From Leptospira kemamanensis (GTDB lineage Bacteria; Spirochaetota; Leptospiria; Leptospirales; Leptospiraceae), in assembly GCF_004769665.1 (NCBI RefSeq), contig NZ_RQGG01000018.1:1-64000 (forward strand): a DNA stretch of 64,000 nucleotides. Direction: 5' to 3'. Below are positions 35,139 through 43,947 of this stretch, one piece after another (position 1 is the first letter of the stretch; each line of letters opens with the position of its first letter). The translations under genes and the position numbers were made by a program. The notes beneath the pieces were generated by a model, which worked only from the letters and a program-made list of their open reading frames with translations, was not told where the DNA came from and ran no database searches.

Positions 35139-35771
35139 TTACTTCTTAGCCGCTTTTTTAGCTGCTGGTTTTCCTTTGGCATCCGCTTCTGCTTTTTCAG
35201 CGCGTTCTGCTGCTAGGATCGCTTTCGTTTTGTTACATGAAGCAACAATCGGATCACCATTCACTAAGATTTCCCATGATTTTGGGTGAGGGAGTTCAGA
35301 AACTTTGATCATCATTCCCACATCAAGACCACTTACATCAACAGTGATTACGTCAGTAAGATCTTCTGGAGTAGACTTCACTTTGATTTCGTGAACTAAG
35401 TGTTCGAACTGACCACCAGCTTTGGATCCTTTTGCAACACCTGAAGTTTTAATCGCTACAGTTGTTTGGATTTTTTTGCCTGGAGTCACTTTGTAAAAGT
35501 CAATATGACGAATTTGTCCTGTGTGTGGAAATCTTTGGATTTCTTTTACGAAAACTCTTTCTGATTTTCCGTCAAGTTCGAGGTCAATCAGAGTTGCCTT
35601 ACGAATTCCGGAGTCGATGAGTTTTTGGATTTCTTTTTCGACAACACTTGCCGATTTTGCTTCACCGTTTCCGATGATGTTAGCCGGTACTAAACCTTCC
35701 ACACGCATTCTTCTGGCAGGACCTTTTCCTGTTGAAGTTCTTGGTTGTGCTTTGATACTGATTTTTTCCAT
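35139..35771 (-). CDS. rplY: 50S ribosomal protein L25, CTC-type
   Basis: The 210-residue protein is of the long L25/TL5/CTC form. An N-terminal L25 domain (about 1-95, with RTSTGKGPARRMRVEGLVPANI and RFPHTGQIRHIDFYKV) binds 5S rRNA. A C-terminal beta-rich TL5-type domain (about 100-185) follows, then a Lys/Ala-rich tail. In many bacteria rplY lies directly before pth; here the neighbour is the degenerate Pth-like gene 20 bases downstream. Confidence 0.93.
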   Translation of the reverse strand: MEKISIKAQPRTSTGKGPARRMRVEGLVPANIIGNGEAKSASVVEKEIQKLIDSGIRKATLIDLELDGKSERVFVKEIQRFPHTGQIRHIDFYKVTPGKKIQTTVAIKTSGVAKGSKAGGQFEHLVHEIKVKSTPEDLTDVITVDVSGLDVGMMIKVSELPHPKSWEILVNGDPIVASCNKTKAILAAERAEKAEADAKGKPAAKKAAKK

Positions 35772-35788
35772 GATTATGTTCCTTAAAG

Positions 35789-36730
35789 TTATGAAAACAG
35801 ACTAGAGATTGATTCTTCGTTATGAATCCGCTCGATGGCTTTTGCAAAGAGTGGGGCAATAGAGAGCGTTTTCAAGTGATTTATTTTTTTGCTCTCGGGA
35901 ATGGCGATGGAATTGGAGAGAACAATTTGTTTAAAATTGGCCTCATTGAGTTTTGTAGGCGCTTCACCTGACAAGACTCCGTGGGATGCGCAACATAATA
36001 CTGATTTTGCACCATTTTCATAGAGTGCAATTGCCGCTTTGGCAATGGTTCCACCCGTATCAATCATGTCATCGAGTAACAAACAGTTTTTGTCTTTGAT
36101 GTCACCAATCACGTGCATGACAACTGACTCGTTTGCTTTTGGTCTCCGTTTGTCGATGATGGCAAGAGATCCGTTTACTTTTTTACCAAAATTACGAGCA
36201 CGTTCTGCTCCACCTGAATCGGGAGATACAATCACTAGATCGTCCATCTTCAGTGAGTTGATGTATTCGGCAAGCACAGGTGAAAAGTACAAATGATCCA
36301 CAGGGATTCTAAAAAAACCTTGGATTTGGTCTGCATGTAGGTCCATGGTGAGGACACGATCAGGGCCTACGGTTTCAATTAAATCGGCAACCATACGAGC
36401 AGAAATCGGAACCCGTGGTTCTACCTTTCTGTCTTGGCGACCATATCCATAATAAGGAATGACTGCGGTAATACGACGTGCAGAGGCTCTTCTTGCGGCA
36501 TCAATGATAAGAAGAAGTTCCATCAAACTGTCGTTTGCTGGGTAACTAATGGATTGAACCACGAATACATCACGGCCACGAACGTTTTCTTCGATTTTGA
36601 CAGAACTTTCTCCGTCGGAAAATCGTTTCACCGAAATTTGGCCATTCGGAATGCCTAAGTTTTTGCAGATTTCTTCTGCTAAAGGTCTATTTGCATTACC
36701 AGAAAATACTACAACTTCGCTAGGATTCAT
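35789..36730 (-). CDS. prs: ribose-phosphate pyrophosphokinase (PRPP synthetase)
   Basis: The 313-residue cytosolic enzyme makes PRPP from ribose 5-phosphate and ATP for nucleotide, His and Trp synthesis. Diagnostic parts are [13 protein letters not shown], the ATP loop RDVFVVQS, the Mg-binding [24 protein letters not shown] and the PRPP loop [13 protein letters not shown]. Length is normal. It starts 4 bases inside the glmU-like gene (ATGA overlap), a coupling of prs with glmU seen widely in bacteria. Confidence 0.96.
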   Translation of the reverse strand: MNPSEVVVFSGNANRPLAEEICKNLGIPNGQISVKRFSDGESSVKIEENVRGRDVFVVQSISYPANDSLMELLLIIDAARRASARRITAVIPYYGYGRQDRKVEPRVPISARMVADLIETVGPDRVLTMDLHADQIQGFFRIPVDHLYFSPVLAEYINSLKMDDLVIVSPDSGGAERARNFGKKVNGSLAIIDKRRPKANESVVMHVIGDIKDKNCLLLDDMIDTGGTIAKAAIALYENGAKSVLCCASHGVLSGEAPTKLNEANFKQIVLSNSIAIPESKKINHLKTLSIAPLFAKAIERIHNEESISSLFS

Positions 36731-37488
36731 ACTCCAACCAACCCACTATCTATATATTGTTTCGCAAGTGCCAAATCATCTGGAGAATTGATCCCATGAC
36801 TTTCTAATGCATTGGTTAAAGTCTGTGCTCCAACCTTTTTCCCTTCGTTTCGGAAAATCTTAATCACATCAGTAAGGTAATATTCTTTTTGTGCGTTATT
36901 GTTTCCAATTTGTTTGAGTGCACCAAAAAGATCTTCAGTATTAAAACAATAAGTGCCGGTATTCACTTCGTTTACGGCTTTTTCTTCGGAACTCGCATCT
37001 TTTTCTTCTACGATGCGAAGTAAACTACCATCATCAGCAGAACGAATGATGCGACCATACCCAGTTGGGTTTTCCATTTTAGCGGAAAGAACCGTTGCTA
37101 CATAACCATTGGATTTATGGTGTTCGATGAGATTGGAAAATGAGGAAGCAGAAATCAGTGGTGCATCACCACAAGCAACAATCGTATAACCAGTGTAGGG
37201 TGCTAATTGTTTCTCTGCAGAAATCACTGCATGTCCCGTTCCTAGTTGTTCTGTTTGTTCGGCAAACTCAACACCTGGAAAGGATTTGGCAATGTCTGTG
37301 ACAATGTCTTTGCGGTAACCGACAACTACAACCTTTCGGTTAATGCCGGCGGATTCGATATTACGAAGAACGTGGAGTAAAAGTGGAGATTCGTTCAGTA
37401 CAACCGCAACCTTGGGAAGCTCACTCTTCATTCGAGTTCCTTTCCCCGCCGCCAAAATAACAGCAGTTACAGTATTATGTAGGTTCAT
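36727..37488 (-). CDS. UDP-N-acetylglucosamine pyrophosphorylase domain protein (GlmU N-terminal half)
   Basis: The 253-residue protein matches only the uridylyltransferase half of Glm[17 protein letters not shown] (13-28), [31 protein letters not shown] and VNTGTYCF. E. coli GlmU is 456 residues with a C-terminal left-handed beta-helix acetyltransferase; here translation stops cleanly before it and no remnant of the helix repeats follows, only tRNA-spaced intergenic DNA and prs. It should make UDP-GlcNAc from GlcNAc-1-P, but acetylation of GlcN-1-P must come from another protein. The next upstream element is tRNA-Gln. Confidence 0.88.
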   Translation of the reverse strand: MNLHNTVTAVILAAGKGTRMKSELPKVAVVLNESPLLLHVLRNIESAGINRKVVVVGYRKDIVTDIAKSFPGVEFAEQTEQLGTGHAVISAEKQLAPYTGYTIVACGDAPLISASSFSNLIEHHKSNGYVATVLSAKMENPTGYGRIIRSADDGSLLRIVEEKDASSEEKAVNEVNTGTYCFNTEDLFGALKQIGNNNAQKEYYLTDVIKIFRNEGKKVGAQTLTNALESHGINSPDDLALAKQYIDSGLVGV

Positions 37489-37515
37489 CGTTCGTTCTAT
37501 CGGATCTTTTAAAAC

Positions 37516-37591
37516 TGGCTGGCCTGCTAGGATTCGAACCTAGGGAATGGCGATACCAAAAACCGCTGCCTTACCGCTTGGCTACAGGCCA
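37516..37591 (-). tRNA. tRNA-Gln (anticodon TTG)
   Basis: On the minus strand the sequence folds into a complete cloverleaf. The acceptor pairs TGGCCTG with CAGGCCA, and the D-arm begins AGCCAAGCGGTAAGGC. The anticodon stem is GCGGT/ATCGC with loop TTTTGGT, so the anticodon is TTG, reading CAA. The T-arm is CTAGG-TTCGAAT-CCTAG. The discriminator is G, and the CCA end is encoded (37516-37518). It lies 4 bases after the ispE stop and 27 bases before the glmU-like start, so it is probably processed from the operon transcript. Confidence 0.96.
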
Positions 37592-37595
37592 GTTT

Positions 37596-38507
37596 CTAAA
37601 AAGAGAACGTTCGAAATTCCATTTCGGGGAATCGATGGGAAACATTGGGAAGGGCCTCGTTTCGTTTCTCCTCAGTCTTGTAAATGCCATAAAGACAAGA
37701 ACCAGAACCTGAAAGAGAAGCAAAATCTGCTCCCGACTCAAAGAACCCTAATTTCAATTCCTTTAGTAAGGGTTGGGTCTGGAAAGCGATTTTTTCAAAC
37801 TCGTTCTCTAACCTGTTTTGCAGGTAAGCCCAATCCCCGACGTGAAGACTTCGAATTAAATCCTCTGCCAGAGATTTCCATACTTCGGAACCATAGGGTT
37901 TTTGTAAACTTTTTTGAAGGCCTGCGTACATAGAACCGGTAGATAATCCAAAAGGAGGGATGGCCAAAATGCCATAACCTTTGGCTACGGAGATCGGTTC
38001 TAAGATATCCCCAATCCCACTCACAAAACAAGGAGAGGTTTGGAGGAAAAAAGGCACATCCGCCCCAATGGATTTGGCAAAATGGATCTGTTCTTCCGGG
38101 TTTAGATTGGTGAAAGGGAAAAGGTGGCGTAAAAACACACCTGCATTGCTACTTCCTCCCCCAATTCCGCCCTCTGGTGGCAGGAATTTTTGGAGATGGA
38201 TGCGGACTTCCAAGGGTTCTAGGAAGTGGTTTTTGAGTTGGGTGAAGGTTTTTGTGAGGATATTCCGAGAAAGTTCCCCTCGTTCTGAGACCGCTTCAAA
38301 GAGAGAGTGGCGGTAACCTAACAAATGGTTTTCGGAACGAAAGAGAAACCTAGATTCACTCTCCTTAGGCAAAGATTGGATTTGGATTTCCATGGGATCA
38401 CCAAAGTCAATTGGCACAAAGACACTTCGGATTTCGTGTAGTCCGTCTTCCCGTTTGTAAGGAATCACCAAGCCAATGTTAATCTTTGCATGAGTGATGG
38501 TAAACAT
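37596..38507 (-). CDS. ispE: 4-diphosphocytidyl-2-C-methyl-D-erythritol kinase
   Basis: The 303-residue GHMP kinase has the IspE signatures. AKINIGL lies at 7-13, with the lysine that positions substrate; the ATP loop is [15 protein letters not shown] (about 109-123). GADVPFF (148-154) carries the catalytic Asp, and SGSGSCLYG is near the end. It phosphorylates CDP-ME in the non-mevalonate isoprenoid pathway, an expected route here. Family length is about 285-310. It starts 10 bases before the WYL gene's end and is followed by the tRNA. Confidence 0.93.
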   Translation of the reverse strand: MFTITHAKINIGLVIPYKREDGLHEIRSVFVPIDFGDPMEIQIQSLPKESESRFLFRSENHLLGYRHSLFEAVSERGELSRNILTKTFTQLKNHFLEPLEVRIHLQKFLPPEGGIGGGSSNAGVFLRHLFPFTNLNPEEQIHFAKSIGADVPFFLQTSPCFVSGIGDILEPISVAKGYGILAIPPFGLSTGSMYAGLQKSLQKPYGSEVWKSLAEDLIRSLHVGDWAYLQNRLENEFEKIAFQTQPLLKELKLGFFESGADFASLSGSGSCLYGIYKTEEKRNEALPNVSHRFPEMEFRTFSF

Positions 38508-38517
38508 GGGAATGACT

Positions 38518-39474
38518 CTAGTTGTTTACAGATTCATTGTGTTTGGCAAGGGAGATTGATTGTAACTGGAGTTTGATGGAGTCTTTGATTTCTTTTGGTT
38601 CTGCCACCAAAACAGAAGGACCATAACCCAGTATGGTTTGAATAAGCCAATTTTCATCGCGCATCGGAGTTTTGAATTGGCGATACATTGTGTTTCCAAT
38701 TTGTTTTGTGTTTCCTGTTTCTTTTAAAGGGAGTTTGAGACCCAAATGGTAAGATGCAGAATCTGTTACCCAAAGGATTACATTTGTTTCAGATGATTCT
38801 TCTGTTTGAAACTTTTGTTGGAAACCTGCTAAAAACTCACCAGCAGTATTCGGTATGTTGGGAAAGGACTCGTTTGTAAGAGTGGCATCTAAAATATAAT
38901 CCAATCGGAAGGAACGAAATCCTTCTTTTTTCACATCATAAGCAAGTAAGTAAGATTCATTTTCTTCTAGGAGGATCCAAGGAGCAAGGGTTCTTGTTTC
39001 CTTTTCTTTGTTGTTCCGTTTCCAATAAACAATTGTTAGTATTTTTTGAGAACGAATGGCTTCTTGGATGATCTCTTTTGTTTTTTGATGGGGAGACCAT
39101 TCCCCCGCTGGCAAAACAGAATCAATTTTTTGTAAGATGGATTGTTTGATTGTGGGATCTTTTTCTTCTGTATCGGAGAGAAGTAATGAGCGAAGTGCGA
39201 CCCATTCCTTTGGGGATAGGGGAAGAGCAGAGTCAACAGCGATGGGGAGTCTGATTTTTACCTTATCCCCATCAAAGTCTAAATCCACAGCATCTGTTGG
39301 TGAGTAAGGATACATCTCAATCATATACAACTCTCCCAAATCTTTTTTGAGAGAGTTGATGGATTTGTGTCCTGTCACTCCTTGGATTTCTTCTAAAGAC
39401 AATCCTTCTGGGTGGGAAGCCAGAAGGCGAATTAGGTTTAATTTAGAAGCGGCCCGAGCTGTGGAAGGATTCAT
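38518..39474 (-). CDS. WYL-domain transcriptional regulator
   Basis: The 318-residue protein has an N-terminal winged-helix DNA-binding domain (about 8-60: [20 protein letters not shown], then [12 protein letters not shown]). A central WYL domain follows (about 140-205: [21 protein letters not shown] and [10 protein letters not shown]), with a C-terminal WCX-like part. WYL domains bind ligands, often nucleic acid, and control genes. Its ATG overlaps the malonyltransferase-like stop by one base. Regulon and ligand unknown. Confidence 0.85.
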   Translation of the reverse strand: MNPSTARAASKLNLIRLLASHPEGLSLEEIQGVTGHKSINSLKKDLGELYMIEMYPYSPTDAVDLDFDGDKVKIRLPIAVDSALPLSPKEWVALRSLLLSDTEEKDPTIKQSILQKIDSVLPAGEWSPHQKTKEIIQEAIRSQKILTIVYWKRNNKEKETRTLAPWILLEENESYLLAYDVKKEGFRSFRLDYILDATLTNESFPNIPNTAGEFLAGFQQKFQTEESSETNVILWVTDSASYHLGLKLPLKETGNTKQIGNTMYRQFKTPMRDENWLIQTILGYGPSVLVAEPKEIKDSIKLQLQSISLAKHNESVNN

Positions 39475-40646
39475 TAAACTTCGAGAATCACCTTTAGTTC
39501 TTTTGCGTTAGAAGCGCATAAAGATTGTTTTTCGATGTTTTTTGCTTTGAGGTGTCCACCTGTGAGTCTTTGGCTCACAACACTTGGTCCAAAGTCAATG
39601 ATCGTTGTGATGGCACTGTCATTGAGTACAGGAGCAATCGCCAAATCCCAGTAAAGTGGTTCAATGAGTACCATTTTGAAGAGGATGTCACGAAGGTTTC
39701 CATCTTTTTGTAAGTTGTGACCATCATAGATGCTAAACACAGGAACTTTTAAATCAGCACCAGTGTATGGGAAAGGAACCACAGATGCATCTTCTGCATT
39801 GAATTTATCAAGTGAAGATTCCATAAATGGACAGTGGAAAGGTGCAGTTGTTTTTAAGTAGACAAACTTAAATTTTTTCTCGTCCATTTCTGCTTTCCAT
39901 TGTTTACGAAATGCTAATAGAGAAGAAGGAAGAGCGGAAAGAATCATGGAATCTGGAGTGTTGTAAAGAGAGATAAACACTGTGTCTTGTCCTTTGAGTC
40001 CAAGAGATTCGTTTGTTTTTTTCACTCGGTCTTCGAGTTCGTCTTTTGTGTAACCAATCACAGCGACCATTGGTGCTGGGTTTTTGTCACCGTTTGCTTC
40101 GTTTTCTTTGACGATGTCTTCGGAAACTTGGAAGTTAGGATATACTTTTTGGCCGTTGAACCCAAGATAAAAAACGAATTTTAAGAAGTCAGAGTAAGCT
40201 TTTAAGAAGTCAGCGCCTTCTTTTCCAAGACCCACAAGAGCAGAAGCAATTACCCCTTGGCTATGGCCACTCACGGCACCAGTTGCTTTCATAAGGTCTG
40301 CTGTAGGATAACCACGTTTGGAAACCAAAACATAGTTTGCAATTTGGGTCATAAAGATCCCAGGAACAGAAATCGGAGCGCGAGCCAAATAATCTTCGTT
40401 TGGCGCTGCATCTGGATTTTCAATCCATGATTTAAAATCAAGTCCTTCGTTTAGGAGAGGGTTTTTTCCATCACGAGCCGCGATTTCACCAAGAGTTTTG
40501 AAACTAGTTTCGAAAAATTCTTTTAGATCTGGTTCTGCATACAATTTTACGAGTTCTTTGAGGTAAGGGGAACCCTGTCCTCCGAATTGAAGGAAAAATT
40601 TTTGCGAATTTTGGAGGGTACCGGTAAGGAGTTTTGCCGAAGTCAT
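39474..40646 (-). CDS. acyl/malonyl transferase (FabD-like fold)
   Basis: The 390-residue protein has the malonyl/acyl-transferase fold: FLQFGGQGSPYLKEL at the start, the nucleophile elbow GAVSGHSQGVIASAL (Ser of GHSQG) and FHCPFM with the catalytic His, then TIIDFGPSVVSQRL. FabD itself has about 310 residues and GHSLG; GHSQG and the inserts resemble acyltransferase domains of type I fatty acid or polyketide synthases. It probably loads an acyl or malonyl group on a carrier protein. The ATG at 40646 is preferred to 40736 because AGGA precedes it by 7 bases. Confidence 0.78.
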   Translation of the reverse strand: MTSAKLLTGTLQNSQKFFLQFGGQGSPYLKELVKLYAEPDLKEFFETSFKTLGEIAARDGKNPLLNEGLDFKSWIENPDAAPNEDYLARAPISVPGIFMTQIANYVLVSKRGYPTADLMKATGAVSGHSQGVIASALVGLGKEGADFLKAYSDFLKFVFYLGFNGQKVYPNFQVSEDIVKENEANGDKNPAPMVAVIGYTKDELEDRVKKTNESLGLKGQDTVFISLYNTPDSMILSALPSSLLAFRKQWKAEMDEKKFKFVYLKTTAPFHCPFMESSLDKFNAEDASVVPFPYTGADLKVPVFSIYDGHNLQKDGNLRDILFKMVLIEPLYWDLAIAPVLNDSAITTIIDFGPSVVSQRLTGGHLKAKNIEKQSLCASNAKELKVILEV

Positions 40647-40764
40647 TGGATTTTCCTGAGAAATGATTTTTCTGTTACCGTACAGAGAGGACTTCCCAGA
40701 ACAAGGAGAAAATTCCTGGAAGGACTGGTTGTACACCCCCAGGAATTGGATGTGAGGCTTAGAT

Positions 40765-40908
40765 TTAGGCGGCTTTGCTTTGTTCTAAGTTGGTTTTGAT
40801 GCGTTCGTGGTCGAGGGCAAGGAGGACCGTATTCTCAAAATAGGTCGCAAAATCAATTCTCCCAGAAGCATAATCTTCGTGGAGAAGGGCTAAAAGAAGG
40901 TAGAACAT
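40765..40908 (-). CDS. small ORF of 47 residues upstream of the malonyltransferase-like gene
   Basis: An ATG at 40908 is preceded at 4-5 bases by GGAGG, one of the best ribosome binding sites in the window. The product begins MFYLLLALLHEDYASGRIDF and ends EQSKAA. It is amphipathic, without a true signal. The frame is open for 28 more codons upstream (beginning KFSKVADKPSNTFF) with protein-like composition but no ATG or GTG, so the real gene could be longer. I do not recognise it. Same direction as the gene 118 bases downstream. Confidence 0.5.
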   Translation of the reverse strand: MFYLLLALLHEDYASGRIDFATYFENTVLLALDHERIKTNLEQSKAA

Positions 40909-41027
40909 AGATCCTCCAGATGGTTCCGAATCTAGCAATGTGACATAATTCGAAAAGTCTTTTTCAAAGAACGTGTTACTAGGTTTGTCGGCGACTTTGG
41001 AAAATTTTTAAGGAAATAATTGGCCAG

Positions 41028-42686
41028 ATGCCAGGTGCTTCTCCTTCGATTTCCACTTTACAAACTTTTTTTCTCGGGTTCCCTTTCAAACCTATGTTTG
41101 TTGCCCTCGGCCCCATTGATTACGCGATCATTCTTGTTTTTGTTGGTTTTATGGTGGTGATTGGGGTGCTTTTGAAACGATCCATGAACCATTCTACTGA
41201 TTTTTTACTCGCAGGACGGAAAATCCCGAGTTGGATCACTGGGATTGCGTTCATTTCGGCCAATATTTCCGCCTTAGAATTGTTAGGAATGAGTGCGAGT
41301 GGGGCAGAATACGGGTTTTTGACCTTTCATTTTTATTACCTCGGTGCCATTCCAGGCATGATCTTTCTTGGGATCTTTATGATGCCGTTTTATTATTCCA
41401 CAAAGATACGAAGTGTACCCGAATACTTACGATATCGTTTTAATAGACCCGCCCATCTTGTGAATTCACTCATCACATTGTTATCACTTGCACTTGGTTC
41501 CGGGATTTATCTTTATTCCTTATCCCTTGTGTTTGAAACCTTATTTGGTTGGAACCCACATCTTTCCATTTTTTTCAGTGCTCTCATTGTTCTCATTTAT
41601 ACCTACTTTGGAGGACTTAGTTCTTCCATTTATACAGAAGTGATGCAATTTTTTCTGACAGTGCTCGGGCTCTTTCCCTTGGTCATTGTCGGTTTAACAA
41701 GGTTAGGTGGTTGGGATGGTCTCATGCAAAAAATCCCAGAGTCTCACAAACATATGTGGGTAGGATTACCTGGTGGACAAAATGAACTTGGTTGGGATGT
41801 TCTCAGTGTCACTGTGGGACTTGGATTTGTTTTGTCTTTTTCCTATTGGACTTGTGGGTTTGCGGAAGTGCAAAGAGCGATGGCAGCCAAAGATTACCGA
41901 GCGGCCAGAAGAACACCACTCATCGGTGCGATGTTTAAATTGTTTTTGCCATTTCTCACGGTGATCCCAGGACTCATTGCTCTTGCGGAATATTCCACTG
42001 AGATGAATGGTGAGTACAATAAAAGTTTTTTAATATTATTAAAGAACTTTTATCCATCGGGTATGCTTGGACTTGGTACCACGGCACTACTCGCTGCCTT
42101 TATGGCGGGCATGTCTAGTTCTGTCACAGCAATGAATACCATATTTACATATGATATTTTCCAAACTTATATCAACAAAGATAAGGATGACAAAACCTAT
42201 TTAAAAATAGGAAAACAAAGTACGATGGTTGCTGTTGTGTTTGCCATTTTTACTTCATACATTGCGATGCAATTTGAAAACATCATGAATTACATACAGT
42301 TACTGTTTTCCTTTTTTAATGCTCCACTCATTTCAATTTTTTTACTGGGTATGTTTTGGAAACGAGCTTCCAAATGGAGTGCCTTCTATGGGATGTTAGT
42401 TGGTACGGCGAGTGGACTTATCCATTACTTTTTATATGCGAGCGGATATTTGTATTACAAATCGGATATGGTTTCCAATTTTTATGGTGCTATTTATTCA
42501 GGTGTGTTTTGTTTTTTAGTGATGGTTGTTGTCAGTATCATCGAAAACGAGGATAAAACTAGAGACTTACATGGGTTAGTGTATGCCGATAGAGACAAAA
42601 CCAATGCCTTTTGGGACCCGCGGATTTTGGCTTGGGGTGTCCTCTTAATTGTCCTCCTAGCGGGGTTTAATGTTCTTTTTGCATAA
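41028..42686 (+). CDS. sodium:solute symporter family protein
   Basis: The 552-residue protein has about 13-14 hydrophobic segments and SSS features: DYAIILVFVGFMVVIGVLL, RKIPSWITGIAFISANISALELLG (sodium-site region), PGMIFLGIFMMPFYY and the signature TYFGGLSSSIYTEVMQFFL. GMSSSVTAMNTIFTYDIF follows later. Members most like it carry sugars or related solutes with Na+; substrate unknown. Start 41028 has AAGGA 13 bases upstream; Met23 is a fallback. It is divergent from the housekeeping operon. Confidence 0.87.
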   Translation: MPGASPSISTLQTFFLGFPFKPMFVALGPIDYAIILVFVGFMVVIGVLLKRSMNHSTDFLLAGRKIPSWITGIAFISANISALELLGMSASGAEYGFLTFHFYYLGAIPGMIFLGIFMMPFYYSTKIRSVPEYLRYRFNRPAHLVNSLITLLSLALGSGIYLYSLSLVFETLFGWNPHLSIFFSALIVLIYTYFGGLSSSIYTEVMQFFLTVLGLFPLVIVGLTRLGGWDGLMQKIPESHKHMWVGLPGGQNELGWDVLSVTVGLGFVLSFSYWTCGFAEVQRAMAAKDYRAARRTPLIGAMFKLFLPFLTVIPGLIALAEYSTEMNGEYNKSFLILLKNFYPSGMLGLGTTALLAAFMAGMSSSVTAMNTIFTYDIFQTYINKDKDDKTYLKIGKQSTMVAVVFAIFTSYIAMQFENIMNYIQLLFSFFNAPLISIFLLGMFWKRASKWSAFYGMLVGTASGLIHYFLYASGYLYYKSDMVSNFYGAIYSGVFCFLVMVVVSIIENEDKTRDLHGLVYADRDKTNAFWDPRILAWGVLLIVLLAGFNVLFA

Positions 42687-42739
42687 AGATTTATACATCC
42701 GTAACAAAATAGTAATTGAATACGAGTATTCTGAATCCT

Positions 42740-43078
42740 ATGTTTGTTGCAGTATACACTAAGACTATGAAGCCAAATCATTACACCGAAATTCCAGCTA
42801 CGTTTGAAGTTCAATTGGAACTTGTGAAGGATTATGATTCGAAAAAACAAATCAGTGCCAGAGGGATAAAATTTTTACATCCTTATGACATCGAAGTGCC
42901 TTCGATTTTAAGAATCTCTTTAAAAATGATTTCGATGACTGGTTCGATCGACTTTCTTGTGAAAACTTTGAAGTCAGAGAAGGTAGATAAAGAAGGACTT
43001 TACGAGATTCATTGTAATTTTTATGACACAAATGCTGAAAAAGAAGACGAAGTGTTGGAGTTTCTCAGAAGTTTTTAA
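42740..43078 (+). CDS. small protein, possibly PilZ-like
   Basis: A 112-residue soluble protein with a strand-rich middle: FEVQLELV, then KKQISARGIKFLHPYDIEVPS, ILRISLKM and a final acidic helix EKEDEVLEFLRSF. The order resembles PilZ domains (c-di-GMP receptors), where an SxxG turn follows the Arg patch, but the RxxxR motif is missing. I therefore regard this as weak. Met10 or a TTG at 42716 are other starts. An inverted repeat GAATAC-GA-GTATTC (42718-42731) lies just upstream and could be an operator. Confidence 0.5.
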   Translation: MFVAVYTKTMKPNHYTEIPATFEVQLELVKDYDSKKQISARGIKFLHPYDIEVPSILRISLKMISMTGSIDFLVKTLKSEKVDKEGLYEIHCNFYDTNAEKEDEVLEFLRSF

Positions 43079-43161
43079 TTGGGATTCAGTTTTAAAGATT
43101 CATATCAGCAAATCTGTTTTGCAAAGGTCCAAAAAATCCATCCAAATTCTGTGGAGAACTT

Positions 43162-43947
43162 TTATAAGGTTCCATTTTTTTCACCTATCCATTGGAAGGT
43201 CTCTTCACTAAACGACTTTTCTTTCGGACCGTATGTCATAAGCCACCGCGTTGGTGGTAAAAATCCATCTGTTGTCAATCCATACCCCCCACCTAACGGT
43301 GCACCCACTTTCGACCTAAGTTCAAAATGTAAGTGGGCAGGGTAACTACCACCTGCATCACCAATGGTTCCAATCCATTCTGTTTTTTTTACGAGTTGGC
43401 CTGGTTCTACATCGATGGTGTGGAGATGTGCATATATCGTTTCTAAATGATAAAAATTCCCATTTGCCAAGTTCTGATGGTGGACAATGCGAACCACTTT
43501 CCCCCAACCCCCACCATAATCGGCAATCTCCGAGACCACTCCATTTCCAAAAGCATAGACCGGAGCTGCATAATCTGAGTCACCACCCGTGAGGGCATTC
43601 CAATCTTCGCCTAGGTGTTTTCTGCCACCAAACTTTGCATTTTCGGATCCAAATTTTTGCGCCAAGTAATACCCGTCTGCATATTTTCCCCCAACAGGAA
43701 ATTCAAAGTCTATTGCATGAAATGTGGGGTAACGTTTGAGGATAGGGAAGGGGTCTGTTGTTCTCACTTCCCCTGAAGACTCCATCCAACCAAAGAGTGG
43801 ATTTCCTTGGTAAGAATACCCTTTGGACACACAACCAGATCCGAAGATGAGGATGGTCAGGAAACAGATTGTGTGTAGGAACAAACGAAACAAACGGATT
43901 GTTTTACTTGGATACCAACTGTTTTTGTTTGCGAGACGAAGGTCCAT
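43162..43947 (-). CDS. M23-family peptidase lipoprotein
   Basis: The 261-residue product from ATG 43947 has a signal ending IFGSGC (lipid Cys) and an M23/LytM domain. Zinc motifs are present: RKHLGEDWNA with the first His and Asp, ETIYAHLHTI, and HLHFELR. GVVSEIADYGGGWGKVV is the family's central strand region. Such proteins cleave peptidoglycan cross-bridges or act as amidase activators; intact His/Asp suggest catalysis. The start lies 44 bases inside the upstream monooxygenase gene, an unusually long overlap, so a TTG further down cannot be excluded. Confidence 0.8.
   Translation of the reverse strand: MDLRLANKNSWYPSKTIRLFRLFLHTICFLTILIFGSGCVSKGYSYQGNPLFGWMESSGEVRTTDPFPILKRYPTFHAIDFEFPVGGKYADGYYLAQKFGSENAKFGGRKHLGEDWNALTGGDSDYAAPVYAFGNGVVSEIADYGGGWGKVVRIVHHQNLANGNFYHLETIYAHLHTIDVEPGQLVKKTEWIGTIGDAGGSYPAHLHFELRSKVGAPLGGGYGLTTDGFLPPTRWLMTYGPKEKSFSEETFQWIGEKNGTL

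Noticed and set aside
42718..42731. Inverted repeat GAATAC-GA-GTATTC as an operator
   Set aside because: Only six bases per arm in AT-rich DNA and no second copy seen; noted in the gene entry but not called.
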